Made by a program: the position numbers and the translations under genes. 64,000 nucleotides of DNA from the NCBI RefSeq assembly GCF_009906855.1, contig NZ_CP047650.1:4836001-4900000 (forward strand), written 5' to 3'. The notes beneath the pieces are model-generated. The model saw only the letters and a list, made by a program, of their open reading frames with translations. It searched no databases and was not told the origin of the DNA. This document shows, piece after piece, positions 35,055 to 43,499 of the stretch (positions are counted from its first letter, which is position 1; each line of letters opens with the position of its first letter). This DNA is from Xylophilus rhododendri. Its GTDB lineage: Bacteria; Pseudomonadota; Gammaproteobacteria; Burkholderiales; Burkholderiaceae_C.

Positions 35055-35888
35055 ATGAAGAAAGCAGCGCAGCCAGACATCGAAGAGGCCGGCGACAAGG
35101 CAGAAAAGGGCGAGAAGGGCGAGAAAGGCGTGGCCTCGGTCAACCGCGCGCTGTCGGTGCTGATGGCCTTCGAGGACAGCGTGGACGGCATGACCCTGGC
35201 CGAGCTGACCGCCGCCACCGGCCTCTACCACAGCACCATCCTGCGGCTGTGCGAATCGCTGGAGCAGTTCCGTTTCCTCAAGCGCCTGCCGGACGGGCGC
35301 TACCTGCTGGGGCCCATGCCCTTCCACCTGGGCATGGTCTACCAGGGCTCCTTCCACCTGCGCGACCATGCGCTGCCGGTGATCCGCGAGCTGACCCAGC
35401 GCACCCACGAGACCTCGGCCATCTATGTGCGTGAGGGCGAGGACCGGGTCTGCCTGTTCCGCGTCGAGATGCCGCGGGCGGTGCGCATGAACGTGCGCGA
35501 GGGCGAGCGGGTGGACCTGGACAAGGGCGCGGCGGGCAAGGTGCTGCTGGCCTGGTCGGAGGCAGCGTCGCTGCCCGGCGGCAAGGGTCGCGGCGAAGGC
35601 GCGGAGTACGACCATATCCGCCGCGCCCACTACGCGATCTCGCTGGCCGAGCGGGAGACCGACAGCGCGGCCATCGCCTGCCCGGTGTTCGGGCTGGGGC
35701 AGAAGGTGGTCTGCGCGATCTCGGCCGGCACGCCGCTGTACCGCTTCGACCAGGCGGCCTTCGAGAAGAACCTGCCGCTGGTGATGGCCGCGGCGGCGAA
35801 GCTCAGCACCGACCTGGGCGGCGACGGCTCGGTGTTCGCCGCGCCGCATGCCGCGCCTTTCCGCAAGATTCCGGCGCGTCGGCATTGA
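35055..35888 (+). CDS. IclR-family transcription regulator
   Basis: Regulator of 277 residues. An N-terminal charged stretch with three repeats of EKG (about 17-25) is followed by the winged helix-turn-helix (SVNRALSVLMAFED... LAELTAATGLYHSTILRLCESLE, about 28-75) and the IclR effector domain (about 90-260; VDLDKGAAGKVLLAW, ISLAERETDSAAIACPVF). It is flanked by the CoA transferase (divergent) and Bug receptor (convergent, six bases apart) genes. Three matching operators upstream of these two genes suggest it controls both, with the effector being the acid they handle. Confidence 0.91.
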   Translation: MKKAAQPDIEEAGDKAEKGEKGEKGVASVNRALSVLMAFEDSVDGMTLAELTAATGLYHSTILRLCESLEQFRFLKRLPDGRYLLGPMPFHLGMVYQGSFHLRDHALPVIRELTQRTHETSAIYVREGEDRVCLFRVEMPRAVRMNVREGERVDLDKGAAGKVLLAWSEAASLPGGKGRGEGAEYDHIRRAHYAISLAERETDSAAIACPVFGLGQKVVCAISAGTPLYRFDQAAFEKNLPLVMAAAAKLSTDLGGDGSVFAAPHAAPFRKIPARRH

Positions 35889-35894
35889 GCCCGT

Positions 35895-36863
35895 TCAGTC
35901 GGCGGTGATGTTGCGTTCCTGGGCCAGCTTGCGCCACTTGACGACCTCGGCCTGCAGGTAGTCGCCGAACTGCTCGGGGCTCATATTGCTGGGCTCGGTC
36001 GATTCGCGGGCGAAGAGTTCGCGCATCTCGGCGGTGTCGGCCACGCTGCGGATCTCGCGGTTGAGGCGGTCCACCAGGGGCTTGGGTGTCTTGGCCGGCG
36101 CGAACACGCCCCACCAGGATTCCACGCTGAAGCCCGGCACCGATTCGGCCAGCGCCGGCAGGCCGGGCATGAAGTTCGAGCGTGTGGGCGAGGTCACCGC
36201 CACCGGCCGGATCATGTTGCCCTTGAGCGGGCCGGCCACCGAGGCGGCGGTGGTGATCATGATCTGCAGGTTGCCGCCCATCATGTCGGCCACCGCATTG
36301 GAGATGCCCTTGTAGGGCACGTGCACCGCATGGCCGCCGGTGCTGGAGTTGAGCAGCTCGCTGGCCATCTGGCCGATCGAGCCCAGGCCGGCCGAGCCGT
36401 AGTTGATGTCCTTGGCGGGACTGCGGATGGCCTTGAGCACATCGGCCGGGGTCTTGTAGGGCGTGGCGTTGCCGACGATCAGCAGCATCGGCCCGCGGTT
36501 GAGCAGGGCCACCGGCGCGAAGGACTTGATGGGGTCGTAGGGCAGCTTGGTGGCGACCGCGGCATTGGTGGTGAAGCTCACCGAATTCAGCAGCAGGGTG
36601 GCGCCGTCGGGCTCGGCCGTGGCCACCGATTGCGCGCCGATGGCGCCGCTGGCGCCCGGCTTGTTCTCGACGATGAAGTTGACGCCCAGCTTGACGGAGA
36701 GCTTCTGCCCAAGCGCCCGGGCGAAGAGGTCATTGCTGCCGCCCGGCGAGAAGGGCACCACGATCTTGATGAGCTTGGGCAGGGCCGGTTCCTGCGCCTG
36801 CAGGGCCGAGGCGCCTAGCAGGCAGCAGAGGGCGAGCAGGCCCCGGGGCAGCATCTTTTTCAT
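35895..36863 (-). CDS. Bug/TctC-family receptor under IclR control
   Basis: Periplasmic receptor of 322 residues with signal peptide MKKMLPRGLLALCCLLGASALQA. Family motifs: IKIVVPFSPGGSNDLFARALG, NKPGASGAIGAQS and VHVPYKGISNAVADMMGGNLQ. The ATG at 36863 has GGAGA ten bases upstream; the frame could extend to 36938 but that would run through the operators. No TctAB partner nearby. Two IclR-type operators lie 14-30 and 55-71 bases upstream. It probably captures the acid that the CoA transferase activates. Confidence 0.9.
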   Translation of the reverse strand: MKKMLPRGLLALCCLLGASALQAQEPALPKLIKIVVPFSPGGSNDLFARALGQKLSVKLGVNFIVENKPGASGAIGAQSVATAEPDGATLLLNSVSFTTNAAVATKLPYDPIKSFAPVALLNRGPMLLIVGNATPYKTPADVLKAIRSPAKDINYGSAGLGSIGQMASELLNSSTGGHAVHVPYKGISNAVADMMGGNLQIMITTAASVAGPLKGNMIRPVAVTSPTRSNFMPGLPALAESVPGFSVESWWGVFAPAKTPKPLVDRLNREIRSVADTAEMRELFARESTEPSNMSPEQFGDYLQAEVVKWRKLAQERNITAD

Positions 36864-36875
36864 CGTGTCTCCGTG

Positions 36876-36893
36876 AATAGACGGGTTGTCTAA
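36876..36893. promoter_or_regulatory. IclR-type operator, AATAGAC-N5-GTCTAA
   Basis: Second copy of the operator with spacer GGGTT. It begins 13 bases upstream of the Bug receptor start, where binding would block transcription or translation start. Its centre is about 41 bases (four helical turns) from the next copy. Confidence 0.62.
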
Positions 36894-36916
36894 AATTTGG
36901 AGGCCAGTCTCGATGA

Positions 36917-36934
36917 AATAGACGCGATGTCCAA
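36917..36934. promoter_or_regulatory. IclR-type operator (imperfect), AATAGAC-N5-GTCCAA
   Basis: Third copy, with one mismatch in the right arm and spacer GCGAT. Same face of the helix as the copy at 36876 by spacing, consistent with cooperative binding of two regulator dimers. Confidence 0.55.
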
Positions 36935-36977
36935 TCATGGAATTCCCGGGGCCGGCGGGCCGGTTTGTCAGCGCCGG

Positions 36978-38603
36978 TTACATGGCGCAGATCTTCTCGC
37001 GCAGCGGCGCCGCGTCGCGGCTGAAGTGGCGCAGGGTGCCGGTGGGGTTCCAGTCGTCGCCGTCGATGCTGTAGCTGGAATCGAAGGGCCGGGCGTTGGT
37101 GGTGGACTGCGCATACAGCGGCGTGGTGTAGGCCGCCAGCACCGCCAGGTGGAACCGGCCGTCGGGGCCGAAGGCCAGGCCTTCGCCCTCGGTGCGATTG
37201 GGCTCGTCGTAGTGCAGCAGCTCGATCACCGAGCCGCTGACCGGGTCGACCTTGTAGATGCGCTTCCTCTTCAGGTCGCTGCCGGTGACGGCGTCCTTGG
37301 TGTCGGCGGCTGCGTAGAGCATGCCCTTGTAGACCTTGGCGCCCTGCACCCGTTTGCCGTCGAAGCTGCTTTGCAGCGGCACCGAGCGCAGCAGGGTGAA
37401 GGTGGCCAGGTCGAAGACATTGAGCTTGCCCGCGGCGGCGGTGCTCCAGGTGACGGTGTAGGCCAGCTTGCGCGGGCCGTCCACGGCCACCCATGGCACG
37501 CCGTCGGCATGTTCGGCGCGCGGCAGGGCGTATTTGGTGCCGGTGTAGAGCAGGGTCCTGGCGTCGAAGACGGCGATGTAGGCCTGCTGGGAGGAGTCGT
37601 CCTCGTCCTCGATCGGCGCATAGAGCTTGCCGTCCAGGATGTCGATGTCGCCGATATGGCCCAGGTGCACGCCGGCCGGGTTGGCGGCGTATTCGGCCTG
37701 GATCTCGCTGGGCAGGGCCAGCGGCTGGGTGAGGGTGCCGGTGAAGCTCGCATCGGCCCGTTGCAGGCCGTAGCGCCAGGAGAAGACGGGCGTGTCGCCG
37801 TCGTAGGCCATGCCCTGGCCCTTGAGGGTGGCGGGAATCTTCGCGGCCTCGTCGTTGCTGAGGTAGGCGAAGCCCGAGAGGTCGCCGGCCGCGCTGGCCA
37901 GCACGGCCTGGACGCGGTCGAGGTAGCTCTGCAGCACCGACATGTCGTTGGTGAACAGCGTGCGATGGGCGGTGTCCTCGGTCCAGGTCTCGGCATCGAG
38001 CACCGCGTTGGCGGCCTGCAGCGCGGTGGCCACCGGCATGCTGCGGCCGACGAGGCGGGTTTCCAGCACCATCAGATCGGCCTCGGACAGGGCCGAGAGC
38101 TGGGTGCCGGCGGCGGCGGGCGTGGCGATGGCGGGGATCTCGACGCCGTTGCTCGGGTCCTGGTCCTTGTCCAGGGCCAGCAGCAGGCTGAGCAGCTTGC
38201 CGAGGTCGGCGCTGCTGCCGCAGTCGCGCGTGGGCAGCAGGTCGAACAGGGTGATGCTGGCCTTGGGCGCCAGGGTGGCGAGGGTGACGCCGGCCAATTC
38301 GAAGCTCAGGCTGCTGGCGGTCTTGGCGGTGAAGCTGGTGCTGCCAGCGGCCAGCGCCACGCCATCGACCTTCACCGTCAGGCCGGTGAGGCCGGGCCAT
38401 GCGGAGAGCTGGACCTGGGTGGTCGGCGCGATCGCCGGCACGTCGGGTACGTTCGGCTGCACGATGGCGGGCGCGGTGGCGTCCGCCACCACCGTCTGGT
38501 TGCCGCCGCCGCAGGCCGCCAGCGCCAGTGCGCAGGCGACGGACAGGGCCGTGGGACGAAGGCTGCGGCGCTGCGCGCGCAGGGAGATGCGGAGGCTTTT
38601 CAT
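36978..38603 (-). CDS. Large lipoprotein of unknown function, beta-propeller-like
   Basis: Secreted lipoprotein of 541 residues with lipobox ALAAC near residue 31, followed by GGG. No enzyme motif is recognised. The second half, from about residue 280, alternates short beta-type strands with phrases such as GDIDILDGKLYAPIED, GVPWVAVDGPRKLAYTV, KGMLYAAADTKDAV and GEGLAFGPDGRFHLAVLA, which look like blades of a beta-propeller that follows ligand- or quinoprotein-like domains. It sits between the IclR-regulated Bug gene and a small gene, without clear operon partners. Possibly a surface binding protein; function not known. Confidence 0.72.
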   Translation of the reverse strand: MKSLRISLRAQRRSLRPTALSVACALALAACGGGNQTVVADATAPAIVQPNVPDVPAIAPTTQVQLSAWPGLTGLTVKVDGVALAAGSTSFTAKTASSLSFELAGVTLATLAPKASITLFDLLPTRDCGSSADLGKLLSLLLALDKDQDPSNGVEIPAIATPAAAGTQLSALSEADLMVLETRLVGRSMPVATALQAANAVLDAETWTEDTAHRTLFTNDMSVLQSYLDRVQAVLASAAGDLSGFAYLSNDEAAKIPATLKGQGMAYDGDTPVFSWRYGLQRADASFTGTLTQPLALPSEIQAEYAANPAGVHLGHIGDIDILDGKLYAPIEDEDDSSQQAYIAVFDARTLLYTGTKYALPRAEHADGVPWVAVDGPRKLAYTVTWSTAAAGKLNVFDLATFTLLRSVPLQSSFDGKRVQGAKVYKGMLYAAADTKDAVTGSDLKRKRIYKVDPVSGSVIELLHYDEPNRTEGEGLAFGPDGRFHLAVLAAYTTPLYAQSTTNARPFDSSYSIDGDDWNPTGTLRHFSRDAAPLREKICAM

Positions 38604-38703
38604 GCGGATGGGCGGCTGGTGGGATGAAGCCGTCCATTCTTCGGCGCCGGTATGACGTGCTTGCTAAGAACCGGGCCGATGCATGAATTTGGAGGAAATT
38701 GTC

Positions 38704-38733
38704 GAAGCTTGCGCGGACTTACTGCGCAGCTTC
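38704..38733 (-). terminator. Hairpin at the end of the small gene at 38732
   Basis: Stem GAAGCT/AGCTTC plus GCGC/GCGC with one bulged base (38704-38714 and 38724-38733), loop of nine. It begins at the stop codon of the minus-strand small gene. There is no clear U-run after it on that strand, so it is at best a weak intrinsic terminator or an RNA-protecting hairpin. Confidence 0.35.
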
Positions 38734-38947
38734 AGCCGCCGAGGTGGCCGGCATCCAGCGAGGGCGGACGCAGCAGGTCCCGGTCCACCCCCATCGCATC
38801 GCTGGCGCGTTCCACCGCCTGCCAGAGGGCGGCGGGCATCTTCAGGATTTCCTCAGGCGTTTCGGCGCGTGCGATCCATGCGCCGACTTCGGCATGCTGC
38901 TCGGGGGTGAGCAGGTCGAGGTTGAGCATTTCGTCGATGGTCTTCAT
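38732..38947 (-). CDS. Small conserved-looking protein, 71 residues
   Basis: Hypothetical cytoplasmic protein from the ATG at 38947, with AGGGA about ten bases upstream. It is acidic and mostly alpha-helical: MKTIDEMLNLDLLTPEQ, GAWIARAETPEEILKMPA, LWQAVERASDAMGVD, ending in DLLRPPSLDAGHLGG. No membrane segment, no known motif. The pattern of hydrophobic and charged residues and the good ribosome binding site argue that it is real. It stands between the large lipoprotein gene and a Bug receptor gene, all on the minus strand, with no evident functional link. Confidence 0.62.
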   Translation of the reverse strand: MKTIDEMLNLDLLTPEQHAEVGAWIARAETPEEILKMPAALWQAVERASDAMGVDRDLLRPPSLDAGHLGG

Positions 38948-39000
38948 TCGTTCGGTCCCTGGCTGGTCATGCCGCATCGTAGGCGACATGGCCAGCCGGC

Positions 39001-39987
39001 CTATTCAGCCGTGGCGCCGGATCGGCGTACGGCATCGCCCCACTTCAGGATCTCGGACTGGATGAAGCGGTCGAACTCGGCGCCGGTGGAGGGCGAGGCG
39101 ATGGAGCCGCGGTCGCCGATGAAACGCACCATCTGCTCGGACTTCAGGATGTCGGTCACTTCCTGCTGCAGCCGGGCCATCACCTCGGGCGGGGTGTGCG
39201 CCGGCGCCATCAGGCCCAGCCAGCCCACGCCTTCGAAGCCCTTGAGCGCGGCGATGCCGGTCTCGCGCATGGCCGGCACATCGGGCAGCTGCGCCGAACG
39301 GGCGGCGGAGGTGACGGCCAGCGGCACCGCGCGTTTGCTCTGGATCAGCGGCAGGGCGGCGGTCACCGAATCCACCATCAGCGGCACCTGGGCGGCCATG
39401 AAGTCGGCCTGCGCCGGGCCGCTGCCGCGGTAGGGGATGTGGGTGATGAAGGTGCCGGTGGCGGCCTTGAACATCTCGGCCGACAGGTGCTGGGTGCCGC
39501 CCACGCCGGCGCTGGCGTAGTTGAGCACGCCCGGCTCGGCCTTGGCGCGGCGCACCAGTTCCGCGATGGAGGTGATGCCCGAGGCCGGCGTGGCCAGGAA
39601 GACCAGCGGCACCTTGGCGATCAGCGAGATGCCGGCCAGCTCGGTCTTCACGTCGTAGGGCAGCTTCTTGTAGAGCGTGTGGTTGACCGCCATGGCGCTG
39701 CCGGCGACCAGCAGGGTGTAGCCGTCCGCCGGCGCATGGGCGACCAGCTCGGTGCCGATATTGCTGCCGGCGCCGCCCTTGTTGTCCACCACCACCGGCT
39801 GGCCCAGGCGCTTGCCGAGCTGCTCGGCCAGGGCGCGGGCGAAGATGTCGGTGGCCTGGCCGGGCGGAAAGGGCACCACCATGCGGATCGGCCGGTCGGG
39901 CCAGGCGGCGGCCCGGGCGGGCAGGGTGCCGAAGCAGGCGGCCACGGCGGCGGCTGCCGCGAGGCGGATCAGGGTTTGTCTCTTCAT
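39001..39987 (-). CDS. Bug/TctC-family receptor
   Basis: Periplasmic receptor of 328 residues, signal peptide [26 protein letters not shown]. Motifs: [34 protein letters not shown] and [21 protein letters not shown] chose the ATG at 39987, preceded by AGAAGA; an ATG six codons further up is possible. It has no transport or enzyme partner beside it. It is the third of four such receptors in the window, and its ligand cannot be guessed from neighbours. Confidence 0.9.
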   Translation of the reverse strand: MKRQTLIRLAAAAAVAACFGTLPARAAAWPDRPIRMVVPFPPGQATDIFARALAEQLGKRLGQPVVVDNKGGAGSNIGTELVAHAPADGYTLLVAGSAMAVNHTLYKKLPYDVKTELAGISLIAKVPLVFLATPASGITSIAELVRRAKAEPGVLNYASAGVGGTQHLSAEMFKAATGTFITHIPYRGSGPAQADFMAAQVPLMVDSVTAALPLIQSKRAVPLAVTSAARSAQLPDVPAMRETGIAALKGFEGVGWLGLMAPAHTPPEVMARLQQEVTDILKSEQMVRFIGDRGSIASPSTGAEFDRFIQSEILKWGDAVRRSGATAE

Positions 39988-40058
39988 TTTTTCTTCTGCC
40001 GGCATCGGGGCCGGCCTTCGCGGTGAATCCGCGTTTTTAACCCGGATTCGGGTGGCTG

Positions 40059-40385
40059 CTAGCGGGCGTCCTCGTCCTCGACGAATTCGGCGGTGATGCG
40101 GTCGGCGCCGATGGCGGGTTCGACCAGGTCGCCGCGGCTCGGCAGGATCTCCCAGCGCTTCTCGCGCAGGCCGCCGCGCACGGCGACCACATGTAGCTTG
40201 AGCTGGATGTTTTCCTCCACGGCGTCCCAGACGCCGCGGTAGACCAGTTCGCCGTCTTCCTCGACGAAACCGTTGGAGATGTCGATGCCGGAGAACTCCT
40301 CGGCATCGAAATACAGGCCGAGCAGGGTGGAATCGCCGCGGATCTTGTAGGTGACTTCGACCGATCCGTTCAGCTGGAAGCGCAT
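40059..40385 (-). CDS. Small acidic hypothetical protein
   Basis: Protein of 108 residues from the ATG at 40385, with GAGAGG upstream. No signal peptide or membrane segment. It is rich in Glu/Asp and Val, with a likely all-beta core ([44 protein letters not shown]) and a charged tail. I do not recognise the family. It follows the prolyl-hydroxylase-like gene by 91 bases on the same strand and might be the last member of the phosphoesterase/peroxidase operon, or an independent gene. Confidence 0.65.
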   Translation of the reverse strand: MRFQLNGSVEVTYKIRGDSTLLGLYFDAEEFSGIDISNGFVEEDGELVYRGVWDAVEENIQLKLHVVAVRGGLREKRWEILPSRGDLVEPAIGADRITAEFVEDEDAR

Positions 40386-40476
40386 GTCAGGTCCTCTCTG
40401 GTTGGAAGCCGAGGATTCTGGCGCCTGCCGGTGCGGCTGGTGTAGCGATGTTTCCCCGGGAAACCCCGATGCGGCT

Positions 40477-41355
40477 TCAGCGCAAAGCCGCTGCCTGGCC
40501 GGCGCTGACGAAGGGGCGCTCGCGCATCCACTTGGTGGCCACCCACTTCTCGCCGGCCGAGACGGCGCTGCTGGCATGCAGCAGGGCGGGATCGACCTCG
40601 CCGCTCTCGTTGCAGTATTCGAAGTAGACCGCGTTGCCGCGCTGGGGCGACACCGATACGCCGAGTTCCGGGAACACCGTCTCGCCGCCGCCCTCGGGTT
40701 CGTGCAGGTAGGTGACCAGGGTGCTGACCCGCTGGCCGCTGCGGGCGATGGAGGCCTGGTTGGCCTGATTCGACGGCTCCAGGTAGTCGTGGTGCGGCGC
40801 GCTGCCGGCACCGGGCGGGTAGTACAGCAGCTGCAGGCCCTCGCCGTGCGACTCGGGCAGGTTCATGAGTTCGGCGCAGAGACGGTCGATGCGCGCGACC
40901 AGCGGGTTCTCGGCCGGCAGGAAGAACATGCCCAGGCTGCCGCGCAGGCCGGTGACGGTGTCGCGGCCGGTGGCCGGATCGACCACGGTGGAGGGCTTGA
41001 GCCGTGGCCGCGCCATGCCGATCAGCCGGGCACATTCGTCCGCATCCAGCACGCCCGACAGCACGGCGCCGGCCTGGCGGTGGAAGCGTGCGGCCACGCG
41101 GACGGCGCGGCCGGCGGCCTGCAGCACAGGGCCGGGCGGCAGGCGGGCGATGTCTTCCAGCTCGACGGTATGCAGGGGCGGCGGCAGGCCCAGCGAGCGG
41201 GCGCGTTCGAAGGCGCCGACGATGGCGCGCGAGGCGCGCGGCGGGATGCCCTGTTCGTCCAGGGCTTCGACCACCGCGGGCGGTGCCCAGCCCTGGGCGA
41301 GCTGGGCGGCGATCCAGTCGCCCAGCGCGGGCGGGAAGCGGGCGAGTGTGGGCAT
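40477..41355 (-). CDS. 2OG-Fe(II) oxygenase, prolyl 4-hydroxylase-like
   Basis: Non-haem iron oxygenase of 292 residues with a C-terminal P4H domain (about 95-280). Iron ligands are His188 and Asp190 (PHHDYL) and His260 (LLHASS); Lys270 (GEKWVATKW) is placed to bind 2-oxoglutarate. The N-terminal 90 residues form a helical extension (FPPALGDWIAAQLAQGW...) typical of bacterial P4H-like proteins. It probably hydroxylates Pro or another residue on a protein. It follows the lipoprotein gene by 13 bases and so is in the di-haem peroxidase operon. Target unknown; the adjacent lipoprotein is one candidate, but the oxygenase lacks an export signal. Confidence 0.86.
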   Translation of the reverse strand: MPTLARFPPALGDWIAAQLAQGWAPPAVVEALDEQGIPPRASRAIVGAFERARSLGLPPPLHTVELEDIARLPPGPVLQAAGRAVRVAARFHRQAGAVLSGVLDADECARLIGMARPRLKPSTVVDPATGRDTVTGLRGSLGMFFLPAENPLVARIDRLCAELMNLPESHGEGLQLLYYPPGAGSAPHHDYLEPSNQANQASIARSGQRVSTLVTYLHEPEGGGETVFPELGVSVSPQRGNAVYFEYCNESGEVDPALLHASSAVSAGEKWVATKWMRERPFVSAGQAAALR

Positions 41356-41368
41356 GGCGGTGTCGGGC

Positions 41369-42013
41369 CTAGAGCTGGTCCACGGCCACCCATTGCGGGT
41401 CGCGCCACTGGAAGGTTTCCTGCAGCTGGGCCTTGCCGGCGCCGTGCACCACGCCGGCCACGACCGGGAAGACCTGCTGGATCTCGCTGTCCTGCGTCCA
41501 CGGCGCGGCCTCGACCTGGTAGGTGTAGCTGACGACCGCCTGGCGCTGCGCGCCCTGGCCGTTCAACTTCCAGCCGACGACCTTGTCGAGCGTGAGATGG
41601 GCGGCGCAGAAGTCGTGCGCCGGCACCGGCTTGCCGCCCTGGTTCATGGTGCCGTGCACGATGTAGAACTTGCGGCCGGCGTCGGTCAGGTCGAAACGGC
41701 GCACCTTCATGTGGTGAAGGGTGCCTTCGTCGTCCACATCGACTTCGGCCACGCCGGAGGCGACCAGGCCCAGGCGCTCCAGGGCCGGCATCTGGCGTGC
41801 GTCGCGGCTGCCGACGTCGATGTCGTGCTGGGTGACGTCGATCGGCCAGCGGCTCTTGCCCAGGCAGAGGTCGCCGCGATCGGCCAGGTATTTCTGGGTG
41901 GCGGCGCCCAGCACTTCGGCATTCGGTTCGCTGGTGTGGGAGCAGGCGGACAGGGCCAGGGCGGCTGCCAGGGCGGCGGCGGAAAGAGTCGTCTTCATCG
42001 GGAAATCGTTCAT
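41369..42013 (-). CDS. Lipoprotein of unknown function in the peroxidase operon
   Basis: Secreted lipoprotein with lipobox ALSAC. The start may be the ATG at 42013, coupled to the peroxidase stop as ATGA (214 residues), or the ATG at 41998 (209 residues); both give the same signal. The mature part has two Cys (GDLCLG and HDFCAAHL) that could form a disulfide, and an overall alpha/beta look without a known family. A conserved-seeming middle part reads RFDLTDAGRKFYIVHG. Encoded between the di-haem peroxidase and the hydroxylase, it may be a partner or substrate of either. Confidence 0.78.
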   Translation of the reverse strand: MNDFPMKTTLSAAALAAALALSACSHTSEPNAEVLGAATQKYLADRGDLCLGKSRWPIDVTQHDIDVGSRDARQMPALERLGLVASGVAEVDVDDEGTLHHMKVRRFDLTDAGRKFYIVHGTMNQGGKPVPAHDFCAAHLTLDKVVGWKLNGQGAQRQAVVSYTYQVEAAPWTQDSEIQQVFPVVAGVVHGAGKAQLQETFQWRDPQWVAVDQL

Positions 42014-43440
42014 TGGATGCAGGGGCTGCCGGCGGGCGGGGCGGGCGCGTCGGCCGCCTGGGTCTTGTAGCCGTCGTCCAGGGTCTTGAGGAAACACTGC
42101 AGGTCGGCCAGGTCCTGTTCGGACATGGGCGGCTTCGTGTGGCGGGCACGGCCGTCCATGGGCATCTGGGTGTCGATGTTGGCGACGAAACGCGGGGGCA
42201 GGTCGTCGTACTTCTGCACCTTGCCGCCGACGTACTGGGTGGTGATCAGGCCGTAGGTAGGGAAATCGGCATCCGGTTGGGCCTTGGGCTTGCCGCCGAC
42301 GGTGGGATACCAGATCTCGGGCATGGTGTCGCGGGTGTTGTAGAAGCGCAGGACCTGCTCCAGCGAATGCATGGCGCCGTTGTGGAAGAAGCTCTTGCGG
42401 GTGGCCACGTTGCGCAGCGTGGGGGCCTTGAACATGCCGCAGAAGGTGTTGCCGGCGACGGGCGGATGGTCGCTGCGGTCGGGGCCGCACAGGCCCAGGT
42501 CGAAGTGCCTGGCGTCCTGGTTGGCGGCGATCTCGCGGTTGCGCGGCACGCCGATGGCCTCGTAGGAGAAGTCGGTGAACAGCGCCGAGGCGCCGTTCAG
42601 GCCCGCGCCCTGGTAGTGGCAGGAGGCGCAGTTGCCGGTCTGCGGATTGGAGAAGACACGCAGCCCGCGTGCCTCGGCGGCGGTGAGGGTGCCGCCGATC
42701 TTGTTGCCGGCGTAGCGGTCGAACTTGCTGGTGTAGGGGTGGAAACTCACGTCTTCGAGCTGGTAGGCCTGCAGGGCGGAGGTGGCCTGCATGAAGGCCT
42801 TGTGCGGATCGTCGAAGACCTGGGCGCCGAAGGCCTGGCGGAACTGCTCGGCATAGGGGCCGTTGCGGATCTTCTGGATGACGTCGGCTTCGCTGGTGTT
42901 GCCCATTTCGTTGGGCGCCAGCAGAGGGATGGGGGCCTGATCGGCCAGGGTGGCGGCGCGGCCGTCCCAGGCGAAACCGCCGCCGGGGCCGGGAACACTC
43001 ACGCCGTCGGGGTTGTCCAGCAGGTCGGCGTAGGGCGGGGTGGTGTCCTTGTAGCGCAGCGAGGGCACGGCGCGGGTGCCGGGCGAGGCCAGGTCGCCGC
43101 CGCCGAGCTGCACCGCCAGGTCGTTGGGCGGGCCGTAGGCGTGGCCAGGATCGTGGCAGGTGGCGCAGGACATCTTGCCGGAGCCCGAGAGGCGGGCATC
43201 GACGAACATCACCTTGCCCAGTTGCGCGGCGGCGCTCAGCGGCCGCTGCACGGGTTCGAAAGGATCGCGGGGCGCGGCCGGTGCGCTGGCGACGGCCGCC
43301 GGTTTCTCGGGGACGGCCGAGGCGGTCTTCGCGCCGCCGTCGCAGCCCGCGAGCGTGGCCAGTCCGAGCAGGCAGCACAGGCCGACGGGGCCGAGCACGG
43401 AACGGCGCGCCCGGGCGCGCCAGGGGGAAGTTTTTTGCAT
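42010..43440 (-). CDS. Di-haem cytochrome c peroxidase / MauG-like lipoprotein
   Basis: Periplasmic or membrane-anchored di-haem protein of 476 residues. Lipobox LAGC (Cys33) and two c-type haem sites: CATCH (92-96) and CASCH (271-275). The overall layout (MFVDARLSGSGKMSCATCHDPG, then FAWDGRAATLADQA, RKSFFHNGAMHSLEQVLRFYN) matches the CCP/MauG superfamily, which either reduces hydrogen peroxide or oxidises protein residues. The Met-less stretches around the first haem cannot decide which. It follows the phosphoesterase gene by 59 bases that include a strong hairpin, and overlaps the lipoprotein gene by 4 bases. Confidence 0.9.
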   Translation of the reverse strand: MQKTSPWRARARRSVLGPVGLCCLLGLATLAGCDGGAKTASAVPEKPAAVASAPAAPRDPFEPVQRPLSAAAQLGKVMFVDARLSGSGKMSCATCHDPGHAYGPPNDLAVQLGGGDLASPGTRAVPSLRYKDTTPPYADLLDNPDGVSVPGPGGGFAWDGRAATLADQAPIPLLAPNEMGNTSEADVIQKIRNGPYAEQFRQAFGAQVFDDPHKAFMQATSALQAYQLEDVSFHPYTSKFDRYAGNKIGGTLTAAEARGLRVFSNPQTGNCASCHYQGAGLNGASALFTDFSYEAIGVPRNREIAANQDARHFDLGLCGPDRSDHPPVAGNTFCGMFKAPTLRNVATRKSFFHNGAMHSLEQVLRFYNTRDTMPEIWYPTVGGKPKAQPDADFPTYGLITTQYVGGKVQKYDDLPPRFVANIDTQMPMDGRARHTKPPMSEQDLADLQCFLKTLDDGYKTQAADAPAPPAGSPCIQ

Positions 43441-43455
43441 GGTCTGAAAAGAGGA

Positions 43456-43484
43456 CCGGGCCGCGGCGCAATGCCGCGGCCCGG
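43456..43484 (-). terminator. Strong hairpin between the phosphoesterase and peroxidase genes
   Basis: Perfect 12-base GC-rich stem (43456-43467 with 43473-43484) and a five-base loop. On the minus strand it follows the phosphoesterase stop by 15 bases and is followed by TCCTCTTTTC, which is partly U-rich in RNA. It could terminate part of the transcripts or protect the upstream message, giving more phosphoesterase than peroxidase. Confidence 0.5.
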
Positions 43485-43499
43485 CCTGGGGGGGCAGGC

